The notes beneath the pieces are model-generated. The model made no database searches, was not told the origin of the DNA, and saw nothing but the letters and a program-made list of their open reading frames with translations. From contig SLBU01000061.1 of the NCBI GenBank assembly GCA_007126175.1, positions 1 to 8,091 of the forward strand: DNA of 8,091 bases, in the 5' to 3' direction. The position numbers and the translations under genes were made by a program. Source of the stretch: Kiritimatiellia bacterium. Lineage in GTDB: Bacteria; Verrucomicrobiota; Kiritimatiellia; UBA8416. Positions 1-7,295 of the stretch are shown one piece after another; position 1 is the stretch's first letter, and every line of letters starts with the position of its first letter.

Positions 1-1514
1 AAAACCGTCTTGAGACTCTCAGGCGGAGGGGGCGGTTGACGCTGGCACGCAAACCAGCTCTTCCGCTGACGCGGGGGCGGCGGGGGTGGCACTTGTTCAT
101 CCATCTGCGAAGCAAGATACGCCCGCCCCGCCGGCGTGTTGACCACCGTACGCGCAGGCGGCTCCTCCCCCCAAGTGTACGTTCTTCCATCCCGACCACG
201 CGCAGCCATCTCCCACTCAGCCTCTGTGGGTAACCGCTTGCCCCGCCAGCGCAGGTAAGCATACGCATCAAACCAGTCCACACCCACAACCGGTTGCTTA
301 TCATGGCTAAGCTCGGGATAATCCCAACCAGCAGGCTTATGGTCCTTCAGGGGCGGTGCCGATGGGTGCGACATCGAGTAGTCGCCCGTCGCGCGAACGT
401 ACTCCACAAACTCCCGATACTGCGCATTCGAAACCTGATAACGATCCATCAGAAACGGTTCCACGAATACGGCACGAAACGGAAAATCCGGATCATCCGG
501 TTTGGCCGCCGCATTCCCCATGAAGAAGTACCCCCCCGGTATATAAGCCACATCCGCAGGAATAAATACGTTCGCAGGCGGTTGCTCGCCCTGGCGGGCA
601 CGCATGGCCGCATATGGCTCCATGATCCGGCGATGCAAACGCAACAAATAATCGAAATCCATACCTTCAAATACCCCTCGACCAATCCGATTTCGATCCG
701 CGGCACGGGTCTCGGCCTGGATCACTTCGGCGATCCAGAACCGTAGAAACGCGTTCATTTCAAGAAAGGCCTCGTCGAACCGCTCCTCCCGAATCAAAAA
801 CGGCAGCCGCTCCGTCATGATCTGGGGAACACGCCGGGCAATATCTCGACAAAGATCGCGCAACGTATCGTAATGCTCGCGGGCGGCTGGATCTACATTC
901 CCGCGCGCCGTTTGAATCCCCCGGAAACGCTCCTCCATCTTTGTCATCTCGGCAGAGGCACGATCAAATTCATGCACAGCAGCCTGCACCGGCGTAAACC
1001 ATTCCCCCCCCATCTTCCGCATACCCCGTTCAACATAGGTAAACTCCTCCGCAAATACGTCGCGCTTGTCGCGAATGTCAGGCACGGCAGAATGGTCGGG
1101 AAAAAGCGTAAGAAACTCATCAAACAAGGCCAGCGCCTCGCGGTATTCTTCTGGTTCAAGACTTTCATCAGGATCAAGCGCGAATGCATGCAACGCATTC
1201 GCAAGGTGCGTCGCAATTGTCACCGTGGAAATGACCGTTACCTCTTCACGTGGGATGATGCGCCTTGAGGAGATCGTGCCGCTGGATATACGGAGCACGT
1301 ATTCCTGCTCATTCTGATCGATCAACTCGCCACGTAAACGCCTTCCGTCACGCAGTACAATTTCCGCTTTGTCATCTTCCGGAAGCAAGCCACGGGCGAC
1401 CTGCGACAACTGCTCGCGCGTGACAGGTTCATTTGCATACAACACACTTTGGATCGGTGTCGTGAGTGTGATCGCAACAAAAACAACCAGCCAGTAGCAA
1501 CGTCTCATATACAT
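1..1514 (-). CDS. Exported SUMF/FGE-sulfatase-domain protein, 3' end outside window
   Basis: This frame stays open for 504 codons from the ATG at 1514 to the window edge with no stop, so the protein is C-terminally incomplete here. Residues 5-27 form a signal peptide (hydrophobic stretch, likely cleavage after VLYA). Residues about 52-97 are a small beta-rich module (LRDGRRLRGELIDQ...VLRISSG...IIPREEV) resembling short SH3/Sm-like segments of planctomycete-verrucomicrobial proteins. Residues about 120-310 are charged and helical, partly TPR-like. From about residue 322 the SUMF fold begins (YIPGGYFFMGN, then FLMDRYQVSNAQYREFV) and continues through GKRLPTEAEWEMAARG at 425-440 and YTWGEE. The fold is certain. 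The function is not, because the catalytic cysteines of true formylglycine-generating enzymes lie further downstream; many such proteins are non-catalytic or ligand-binding. A Pro-rich segment (residues 476-498) sits where the domain core normally continues. The start is chosen because AAGGA lies 7 bases upstream; other in-frame ATGs are at 1520 and 1508. Confidence 0.88.
   Translation of the reverse strand, partial: MYMRRCYWLVVFVAITLTTPIQSVLYANEPVTREQLSQVARGLLPEDDKAEIVLRDGRRLRGELIDQNEQEYVLRISSGTISSRRIIPREEVTVISTVTIATHLANALHAFALDPDESLEPEEYREALALFDEFLTLFPDHSAVPDIRDKRDVFAEEFTYVERGMRKMGGEWFTPVQAAVHEFDRASAEMTKMEERFRGIQTARGNVDPAAREHYDTLRDLCRDIARRVPQIMTERLPFLIREERFDEAFLEMNAFLRFWIAEVIQAETRAADRNRIGRGVFEGMDFDYLLRLHRRIMEPYAAMRARQGEQPPANVFIPADVAYIPGGYFFMGNAAAKPDDPDFPFRAVFVEPFLMDRYQVSNAQYREFVEYVRATGDYSMSHPSAPPLKDHKPAGWDYPELSHDKQPVVGVDWFDAYAYLRWRGKRLPTEAEWEMAARGRDGRTYTWGEEPPARTVVNTPAGRAYLASQMDEQVPPPPPPRQRKSWFACQRQPPPPPESLKTV
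21..89 (-). repeat. Two proline runs inside the SUMF-domain protein
   Basis: Six consecutive Pro codons (72-89) and five more (21-35) flank a short segment RQRKSWFACQRQ. This low-complexity, C-rich coding stretch interrupts the expected course of the SUMF domain shortly after the YTWGEE motif. It may be a surface loop or linker. Confidence 0.7.
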
Positions 1515-1521
1515 GATCATT

Positions 1522-1526
1522 TCCTT
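1522..1526 (-). promoter_or_regulatory. Ribosome binding site of the SUMF-domain gene
   Basis: AAGGA on the minus strand lies 7 bases before the ATG at 1514. The ATG at 1520 is only one base from it, too close to use, and the ATG at 1508 is 13 bases away, so this site favours the 1514 start. Confidence 0.6.
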
Positions 1527-1576
1527 GTTAGCCCTAGGTATGCCATGCCGTAGCATTCCGCGAACACCTGTCGGCC

Positions 1577-1606
1577 ATCGCAACACCTTCTGTTATGGAA
1601 TGTCAA
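1577..1606 (-). promoter_or_regulatory. Possible sigma-70-type promoter for the SUMF-domain gene
   Basis: A perfect TTGACA (1601-1606) is followed after 18 bases by TGCGAT (1577-1582), which matches only three of six -10 positions. Transcription would start near 1569, leaving a leader of about 55 bases. The position between two co-directional genes is right, but the weak -10 makes this only a candidate; the gene could also be reached by readthrough from hydA. Confidence 0.25.
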
Positions 1607-1742
1607 CTTCGAAGCATCAGCATGCCACAATCGCGCAATGATGGCGATAAGGAAAAAGATACCGTGGCGCAACGCTAAACCCTTGGTCACCCCAGGCACG
1701 CGGCAGGATCCGATACTCGATAATGAGCGATTATTCGCCTAC

Positions 1743-3515
1743 CTACACCGGTTCCTTGGCATGATAATGCGTATGCAGCAACTCGTGCGATCTGTGACCA
1801 AGGGGCTCTCCCAGAAAATCCTTATACAACTCTTGCACGGCCTGATTCTCATGCGACTTGCGCATGGGCTTGCCTTCGTCTTCCGCAAAAATGGCATCCA
1901 TGCGCTTGCAGCGAATCGCGTCATCCGTCAAGCGTGGTTGCCCACCACCACCAATGCACCCACCCGGACACGTCATGACCTCCACAAAATGATACTTTGC
2001 CTCACCTGTCCGGATCTTCTCCAGAAGCTTACGCGTATTGGCCAAGCCGTGCGAAACCGCCACGTGTAACTCAACACCCTCCAGAAACGCCCACTCCGGC
2101 AACAAATCCTCCAGCACAATCGAAGCCGACTTGATCCCCGTCAAACCCGCCACCGGCTGCACATGTAGATTGTCCATCGGTAAAGGACGCCCTGTGATCA
2201 GCTCGTAAGCCGTACGCAAGGCCGCCTCCATCACACCACCCGTGTTGGCGAAAATATCCGCAGCACCGGAACTGAGCCCCAAGGGCACATCCATCTCAGT
2301 ATCCTCCAAGGCACGAAAATCAATCCCCGCCTCCTTGATCATCCGCCCCAGCTCACGGGTCGTCAGTACATAATCGACATCCTGCACCCCACTCGCATGC
2401 ATCTCCGGGCGCTGGCACTCGAACTTCTTGGCAGTGCACGGCATCACCGACACCACAACCATATCCTCCGGCTTCACCCCAATCTTCTGCGCATAATACG
2501 TCTTGGCCACCGCACCAAACATTTGCTGCGGCGATTTGCAGGTCGAAAGATTCGGCAAAAATTGCGGATAGTAATACTCCGCAAAATTAATCCACCCTGG
2601 CGAACAACTCGTAAACATCGGCAGAGGAACATCTTCTCCATCCACTAGCGCGCGCTTGAGCCGCGTCAATAATTCCGTACCTTCTTCCATGATCGTCAGG
2701 TCAGCCGTGAAATTCGTATCAAAGACGCCATCGAATCCTAGCGCGCGCAAGGCCGATGCCATTTTGCCGGTCACCAATGTGCCCGGCGCATATCCAAAAC
2801 ACTCCCCCAGTGCCGCGCGAATCGCTGGTGCCGTCTGCACCACCACCGTCTTGGACGAATCCTCCAGCGCAGCCCATACGCCCTCGACATGGCTACGCTC
2901 TGATATGGCTCCCACCGGGCACACTGCTGCGCACTGGCCACATTGTACACAAGCCACCCCGTCCAGATTGAGCGTAAAGGCCGGACCAATCACCGTATCG
3001 AAGCCGCGCCCCTGCGGCTGCAATGCCCCCACCCCCTGAATGGCCGAGCATACCGTCACACAACGCCGACACTTAATACATTTGGAATTATCGCGCACTA
3101 GCGCAGGCGTACTCGCATCGATCCGTGCCTCCGCCTTCTCTCCTTCAAAAGGAATCTCGCGCACGCCTAGCTCCGAAGCCAGATTCTGCAGTTCGCAGTC
3201 CTGATTCCGATCACAGATCTGACAATTGCCATCATGCTCGGAAAGCAACAACTCGACCGTCTGACGCCGGGCCGCACGTACCTTCGGGCTATTGGTCTGC
3301 ACCTCCATCCCATCGGCAACCGGCATCGAACAGGCCGTGCACAGCGTACGCGCACCCGACACTTCCACTAGACATACCCGGCAAGCCCCCGTCGGCTCAC
3401 TCTTTTCTAAATAACAAAGCGTCGGAATCCGGATGCCCGCACTGCGCGCCGCAGCCAGAATCGTGGTTCCACTTTCCGCTGTAATCGACTTCCCGTTAAT
3501 TGTGAGATTAAGCAT
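1743..3515 (-). CDS. hydA: [FeFe] hydrogenase catalytic subunit HydA (HndD-type, 590 aa)
   Basis: Catalyses reversible H2 oxidation/proton reduction at the H-cluster; cytoplasmic, since no signal peptide is present. Domains in order are as follows. A plant-type [2Fe-2S] domain uses C34, C45, C48 and C62. A His-Cys3 [4Fe-4S] site uses H94, C98, C101 and C107. A two-cluster ferredoxin domain uses C146/C149/C152/C156 and C189/C192/C195/C199. The H-cluster domain has L1 TSCSPGW (302-308), L2 MPCTAKKFE (358-366) and L3 EVMTCPGGCIGGGGQP (512-527). A small-subunit-like tail follows (RKSHENQAVQELYKDFLGEPLG...HELLH, from 552). Size and cluster set match monomeric clostridial and HndD-type enzymes, and there is no extra C-terminal [2Fe-2S] domain as in Thermotoga HydA. 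L1 has Ser305 where clostridial CpI has a second Cys. The start at 3515 has a strong GAGGAGGT and overlaps the hydB stop by 8 bases (ATGCTTAA). The frame is open 36 codons further upstream, but that part lies inside hydB and reads as basic, unrelated sequence. Confidence 0.96.
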   Translation of the reverse strand: MLNLTINGKSITAESGTTILAAARSAGIRIPTLCYLEKSEPTGACRVCLVEVSGARTLCTACSMPVADGMEVQTNSPKVRAARRQTVELLLSEHDGNCQICDRNQDCELQNLASELGVREIPFEGEKAEARIDASTPALVRDNSKCIKCRRCVTVCSAIQGVGALQPQGRGFDTVIGPAFTLNLDGVACVQCGQCAAVCPVGAISERSHVEGVWAALEDSSKTVVVQTAPAIRAALGECFGYAPGTLVTGKMASALRALGFDGVFDTNFTADLTIMEEGTELLTRLKRALVDGEDVPLPMFTSCSPGWINFAEYYYPQFLPNLSTCKSPQQMFGAVAKTYYAQKIGVKPEDMVVVSVMPCTAKKFECQRPEMHASGVQDVDYVLTTRELGRMIKEAGIDFRALEDTEMDVPLGLSSGAADIFANTGGVMEAALRTAYELITGRPLPMDNLHVQPVAGLTGIKSASIVLEDLLPEWAFLEGVELHVAVSHGLANTRKLLEKIRTGEAKYHFVEVMTCPGGCIGGGGQPRLTDDAIRCKRMDAIFAEDEGKPMRKSHENQAVQELYKDFLGEPLGHRSHELLHTHYHAKEPV

Positions 3516-6500
3516 GCTGCACCTCCTCATCCACCACGATTTTCTTGCCATAATCACAACGCAGGCAACGACGCGCCTGCCGCACAGCCTCCGCTTCGTT
3601 CCAAGACATTTCCACCTCATCAAAATTGTTGCGGCGTTGTTCTACCGACATCATACGCAACCGCTCACGGGGATACGGCACCGGATCAGCGTCCGGATCG
3701 TAGTCCGTCGTATTCTCTTGTTCCACCCGCCAGAAGGCATGCTTGGACCCCGTCAAATGTGCATCAATGCCAATCGCGGCATGTTCGCCATCCGCAATCG
3801 CATGCACAACCGACATCGGCCCCGTAACGACATCCCCCCCCGCAAAGACCCATTCGCAGGACGTACATCCCGTTACCGGATCCGCCTGTATCCACCCACG
3901 GTCGCTCGTGGCACACGCACCACCAAATACCGCCGGATCCAACGTTTGACCCACCGCCATGATGACCTGATCCGCATCCAGCACAAACGCTTCATCCGCA
4001 TCGGCCTCAGGACGCCTGCGACCCGAACGATCAAAATCGCCCAGATGCATATGCTGACAACGCAAGCCCGCCACTTTGCCCTTGGCAACCACCACTTCAT
4101 CCGGTGCCGTAAGCGAGAGAATCTTCACCCCCTCCTGCATCGCCTCTTCAATCTCCTCGGCATAAGCCGGCATTTCCTCGCGGGTTCTCCGGTATACCAC
4201 CGAAACCTCCTCCGAACCCAGCCGCACCGCCGTCCGTGCTGCATCAATCGCGGCATTGCCGCCACCCACAACTATCACCTTCTTGCCCACCGGCACCGCA
4301 CCGCGAATGTTGTACGTCCGCAGAAATTCCATCGCATCAACGACACCCGCGGCATCTGCGCCCGGCATCTCCACACGAATACCATCCGGTGCACCCGTCG
4401 CCACAAATACCGCCTCATACCCATCCGCCTGCAGACTCTCCACCGTAAAGTCCCGACCCAGCGCCTGCCCCGTCTTGATCGTTACTCCCATGCTCTCGAT
4501 CAAACGAATCTCGCGCGCCAACGTTTCTCGCGGCAGCCGATACGCCGGAATCGCCTGCACCAGCATGCCGCCAGGACGCGGCTCCTTCTCCAAGACCACC
4601 GGCTTGTAACCGAGCCGTGCCAAAAAGTACGCGCACGAAAGACCCGCCGGCCCCGCACCCACAATCGCAATTTTGCGCGCGGCATTCACAGCATCTTCCC
4701 GTACTTCTGGTAATTGCATCTCGCGTTCCTGGTCTACCATAAAGCGCTTGACCCCGCGGATCGAGACCGGGCTATCCAGCGACGACCGCCGGCACTTCTC
4801 CTCGCATGTATGGAAGCACACCCGCGCACACACACTCGCAAAAGGATTGCGATTGCGATGCAAACCCAACGCCTCGCTGAAACGTTTCTCGCCTGTCAGC
4901 GAAACAAATCCCGGGATGTCCACCCCCGCCGGACAAGCCGCCTGACAGGGGGCCCGCACCAACGACGGGCATACCCCCGCCCGGCAATGCCGATCCCGAA
5001 TATGCTCCACATACTCTTCCCGGAAATGCCGAATCGTGGATAGCACCGGATTCGGGGCCGTCTGCCCAAGTCCACACAAGGATCCCTCCTTGATGAAATT
5101 CCCTAGCTCCTCCAGCCGCTCGATGTCCGTAATGTGTCCGCGCCCCTCGCAGATCCGCGTCAGAATCTCCAACATCCGCTTGGTCCCCACCCGGCAAGGC
5201 ACGCACTTGCCACAGGATTCCTCCTGCACAAACTCAATGAAAAAACGGGCCACATCCACCATGCAGGCCTCGTCATCCATCACAATCAGACCACCGGACC
5301 CCATGATCGACCCCAACTCCTGGAGCGACTCGTAATCCAACGGTACATTCAAATGCTGTTTCGGCACACAACCGCCCGACGGTCCGCCCAACTGCGCCGC
5401 CTTGAAGGGCTTGTTGTTTACAATCCCGCCACCAATGTCATAAATCAACTCGCCCAGCGGCGTGCCGATCGGCACCTCGACCAACCCCGTATTGCGCACC
5501 GCACCAGCTAATGCAAACACCTTGGTCCCCTTGCTCTGCTCCGTACCATGCGAAGCATACCAATCAGCACCCCGCCCGAGGATTGCAGGCACATTGGCAT
5601 AGGTCTCCACATTATTCAGAACCGTCGGCTTCCCCCACAGCCCTTTCTTGGCCGGAAAAGGCGGACGCGGACGCGGCTCACCACGACGCCCTTCAATCGA
5701 GGCAATCAGGGCCGTTTCCTCGCCACACACAAATGCACCCGATCCCATCCGGATTTCCAAATCAAAACAAAACCCCGTGCCCAGAATATCCGTCCCCAGC
5801 AGCCCACAGGCGTGCGCATCATCAATCGCCTTCTGCAACCGCGCAACCGCCAGCGGATATTCTGCACGCACATACACATAGCCTTGCGTCGCACCAATCG
5901 CATAAGCACCGATCATCATGCCTTCAATCAGGCTGTGCGGATCCCCCTCCAACACACTGCGATCCATGTAGGCACCCGGATCCCCCTCATCCGCATTGCA
6001 AAGTATATAACGCTGATCCGACACGGTCTGCCGCGTAAACTCCCACTTCTTCCACGTCGGGAAACCGGCTCCCCCGCGCCCCCGCAAGCCGGATGTACGC
6101 ATCTCCGCAATCACGTCATCCGGCGTCATCCCGCTCAACACCTTCCCGACCCCCTGATACACACCCGCCGCCAACGCCTCCGGCAAACTCTCAGGGTCAA
6201 TCCGACCACAATGACGCAATACAATTTTCGTTTGCCGATTGAAAAACGGGATATCCGCTTCGTGCGGTATCACGGCATCGCCACGCGGATCGCGATACAA
6301 CAACCGTTCCAACGTTTTGCCCGCCGCAATCGCAGCCACCAGCTCGCCCACATCTTCCGGCTTCACCTGCTGGTAAAAAACACCATCTTCCAACACGAGC
6401 AACACAGGACCCGCCGCACACAACCCCATACAGCCCACCGCATGCACTTGCACATTCACTCCGCCACGGGCAATCTCCTCGCGCAGCGCAAGCAGCAGCT

Positions 6501-6639
6501 TATCCGAACCAGAGGCCAGACAGCCCCCACCAGCACACATCAGCACCGTACGCCCACCGTCCACACGCTTCTCCGGTTCCCGCACCATCGCTCGTAATGC
6601 CGCCACGGAAACAATTGGTTCCGGTAATCTTGCAATCAT
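3508..6639 (-). CDS. hydB: HydB-GltD fusion: NuoF-like hydrogenase subunit joined to NADPH/FAD oxidoreductase module (1043 aa)
   Basis: Flavin-containing electron-transfer subunit of the hydrogenase. Residues 1-120 are a thioredoxin-like [2Fe-2S] domain (C35, C40, C70, C74). Residues about 130-545 are NuoF: FMN-binding GLRGRGGAGFPTWKKW (184-199), GAFVCGEETALIASIEG (301-317), an SLBB-like stretch, and a [4Fe-4S] site with C476, C479, C482 and C522. At HIRDRHCRAGVC (546-557), where ordinary HydB continues into a two-cluster ferredoxin tail, the sequence passes into a GltD-type module. That module has an Fe-S entry domain (C565, C569; C604, C608, C612, C616), FAD site IAIVGAGPAGLSCAYFLARLG (657-677), second dinucleotide site VIVVGGGNAAIDAA (788-801) with YRRTREEMPA (816-825) typical of NADPH-binding GltD proteins, and a closing FAD motif VFAGGDVV (931-938). 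The tail ends in RRCLRCDYG (C1025, C1028). Ordinary HydB is roughly 600 residues. The start overlaps the hydC stop as ATGA, with GAGGT 6 bases upstream. Electron bifurcation between NADH, NADPH and H2 is inferred, not shown. Confidence 0.95.
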   Translation of the reverse strand: MIARLPEPIVSVAALRAMVREPEKRVDGGRTVLMCAGGGCLASGSDKLLLALREEIARGGVNVQVHAVGCMGLCAAGPVLLVLEDGVFYQQVKPEDVGELVAAIAAGKTLERLLYRDPRGDAVIPHEADIPFFNRQTKIVLRHCGRIDPESLPEALAAGVYQGVGKVLSGMTPDDVIAEMRTSGLRGRGGAGFPTWKKWEFTRQTVSDQRYILCNADEGDPGAYMDRSVLEGDPHSLIEGMMIGAYAIGATQGYVYVRAEYPLAVARLQKAIDDAHACGLLGTDILGTGFCFDLEIRMGSGAFVCGEETALIASIEGRRGEPRPRPPFPAKKGLWGKPTVLNNVETYANVPAILGRGADWYASHGTEQSKGTKVFALAGAVRNTGLVEVPIGTPLGELIYDIGGGIVNNKPFKAAQLGGPSGGCVPKQHLNVPLDYESLQELGSIMGSGGLIVMDDEACMVDVARFFIEFVQEESCGKCVPCRVGTKRMLEILTRICEGRGHITDIERLEELGNFIKEGSLCGLGQTAPNPVLSTIRHFREEYVEHIRDRHCRAGVCPSLVRAPCQAACPAGVDIPGFVSLTGEKRFSEALGLHRNRNPFASVCARVCFHTCEEKCRRSSLDSPVSIRGVKRFMVDQEREMQLPEVREDAVNAARKIAIVGAGPAGLSCAYFLARLGYKPVVLEKEPRPGGMLVQAIPAYRLPRETLAREIRLIESMGVTIKTGQALGRDFTVESLQADGYEAVFVATGAPDGIRVEMPGADAAGVVDAMEFLRTYNIRGAVPVGKKVIVVGGGNAAIDAARTAVRLGSEEVSVVYRRTREEMPAYAEEIEEAMQEGVKILSLTAPDEVVVAKGKVAGLRCQHMHLGDFDRSGRRRPEADADEAFVLDADQVIMAVGQTLDPAVFGGACATSDRGWIQADPVTGCTSCEWVFAGGDVVTGPMSVVHAIADGEHAAIGIDAHLTGSKHAFWRVEQENTTDYDPDADPVPYPRERLRMMSVEQRRNNFDEVEMSWNEAEAVRQARRCLRCDYGKKIVVDEEVQHA
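3521..3528 (-). promoter_or_regulatory. Strong Shine-Dalgarno of hydA, inside the end of hydB
   Basis: GAGGAGGT lies 5 bases before the ATG at 3515 and within the last codons of hydB. An in-frame ATG at 3530 lies upstream of this site, so it cannot use it. The site therefore fixes the HydA N-terminus at MLNLTING and supports translational coupling to hydB. Confidence 0.8.
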
Positions 6640-7169
6640 GCCACCACCTCTTCTGCTACGGGTTCTGCCTGATACGCCTTGAGCAACGCACCCAACTTGG
6701 AAGGTTTCACGCGCTGGTGTACATCGTCGTCAACCATCAACACCGGTGCCAACCCACAAGCACCAAAACAACGCCCCACATCCAACGAGAATTGCTGATC
6801 CTCCGTCGTCTCCCCTACATCAATCCCCAACTCTTTCCGGACTGCGGCCAGCACTTCCTTGCCACCACGCACATAACAGGCCGTCCCTAGACACACCCGC
6901 ACCGTGTGACGCCCGCGCGGTGTCGTCGAAAAAAAAGAATAAAAACTCACCACGCCGGTAACTTCGCTATACGATTTATCAAAATCCTTTGCGATCTGAC
7001 GCAGCACAGACTCAGGCAAATACCCGAAGCGGCTTTGCGCCACTTGCAGTGCCGGTATCAACCCCCCAGGCTTGTCGCGGTACTCCGCTGTGAGATCTCC
7101 AAGCTCAGACAGCATCTCCGCCTCGGTCATCGTTTCTGTACACATACAGCCCTTCAAAGCTTCCGTCAT
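6636..7169 (-). CDS. hydC: HydC, NuoE-like [2Fe-2S] subunit of the hydrogenase (177 aa)
   Basis: Small electron-transfer subunit homologous to the 24-kDa (NuoE) subunit of complex I; it docks on the NuoF-like part of HydB. Residues about 20-80 are the helical NuoE N-terminal domain (GGLIPALQVAQSRFGYLPESVLRQIAKDF, then the SEVTGVVSFYSFF signature). Residues 85-165 are the thioredoxin-like domain with the four [2Fe-2S] ligands C93, C98, C134 and C138 (VCLGTACYVRGG and RCFGACGLAPVLMVDDD). Length is normal for the family, with an acidic C-terminal tail (AEPVAEEVVA). It is the first gene of the operon, in the order hydC-hydB-hydA. The ATG at 7169 is chosen because AAAGGGGGT lies just upstream. An in-frame ATG at 7220 would add 17 residues (MLCIQCFKNLR...) with no visible binding site, and starts at 7145 or 7130 are possible but less favoured. 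The N-terminus carries an unusual GCMC pair (C8, C10). Confidence 0.94.
   Translation of the reverse strand: MTEALKGCMCTETMTEAEMLSELGDLTAEYRDKPGGLIPALQVAQSRFGYLPESVLRQIAKDFDKSYSEVTGVVSFYSFFSTTPRGRHTVRVCLGTACYVRGGKEVLAAVRKELGIDVGETTEDQQFSLDVGRCFGACGLAPVLMVDDDVHQRVKPSKLGALLKAYQAEPVAEEVVA
6646..6650 (-). promoter_or_regulatory. Ribosome binding site of hydB, inside the end of hydC
   Basis: GAGGT on the minus strand, within AGAGGTGGTGG, lies 6 bases before the hydB ATG and inside the last codons of hydC. Together with the ATGA stop/start overlap at 6636-6639 it points to coupled translation of hydC and hydB. Confidence 0.6.
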
Positions 7170-7174
7170 CGTGA

Positions 7175-7180
7175 CCCCCT
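7175..7180 (-). promoter_or_regulatory. Ribosome binding site of hydC
   Basis: AGGGGG within AAAGGGGGTCACG lies 5 bases before the ATG at 7169 and decides between this start and the upstream in-frame ATG at 7220. Confidence 0.55.
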
Positions 7181-7210
7181 TTGTGACGCGCAGGTTTTTA
7201 AAACACTGAA

Positions 7211-7240
7211 TACATAACAATCATGCTACCCCTGTCACAA
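7211..7240 (-). promoter_or_regulatory. Candidate promoter of the hydCBA operon
   Basis: TTGTGA (7235-7240) is followed after 18 bases by TATGTA (7211-7216) on the minus strand. Each hexamer is a partial match to sigma-70 consensus. The leader would be about 35 bases, a sensible distance to hydC. The -35 hexamer coincides with one arm of a TTGTGAC/GTCACAA inverted repeat. A second candidate, TTGTGC with a 17-base spacer to AATTGT further upstream, is weaker. Confidence 0.25.
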
Positions 7241-7295
7241 TTCCGCGTCCATACCTATTGCACAATAATATTACACCCAGCGTGCATCACCCGAT

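Larger units (their letters stand above)
1515..1742. other. Intergenic stretch between hydA and the SUMF-domain gene
   Basis: These 228 bases hold no convincing gene. On the minus strand just after the hydA stop there is an imperfect, AT-rich inverted repeat (GAATAAT...ATTATCG, about 1718-1740), but no GC-rich stem followed directly by a T run, so no intrinsic terminator is called. A T5 tract near 1650-1660 lacks a good stem in front of it. The promoter candidate and ribosome binding site listed separately are the only signals seen. Confidence 0.6.

Noticed and set aside
1610..1632. Sigma-54-like TGGCAT...TGC on the minus strand
   Set aside because: The GG and GC elements are one base too close for a sigma-54 promoter.
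1517..1699. 60-codon minus-strand frame between hydA and the SUMF-domain gene
   Set aside because: It has a non-ATG start, no ribosome binding site that I can support and no recognisable family, and it overlaps the likely promoter. Its end close to the next start is probably coincidence.
1718..1742. Inverted repeat after hydA as a terminator
   Set aside because: The stem is AT-rich and imperfect and no T run follows it.
3516..3623. 36-codon upstream extension of the hydA frame
   Set aside because: It lies within the 3' end of hydB, reads as basic, cysteine-rich sequence unrelated to hydrogenases, and the strong Shine-Dalgarno sits just before the ATG at 3515.
3433..4713. 426-codon plus-strand frame antisense to hydB and hydA
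   Set aside because: Its product is rich in Arg, His, Pro and Thr with no recognisable domain; it mirrors the codon bias of the real genes opposite.
5548..6597. 349-codon plus-strand frame antisense to hydB
   Set aside because: Same Arg/His/Pro-rich shadow composition, no domain, no ribosome binding site of note, and fully opposite a well-supported conserved gene.
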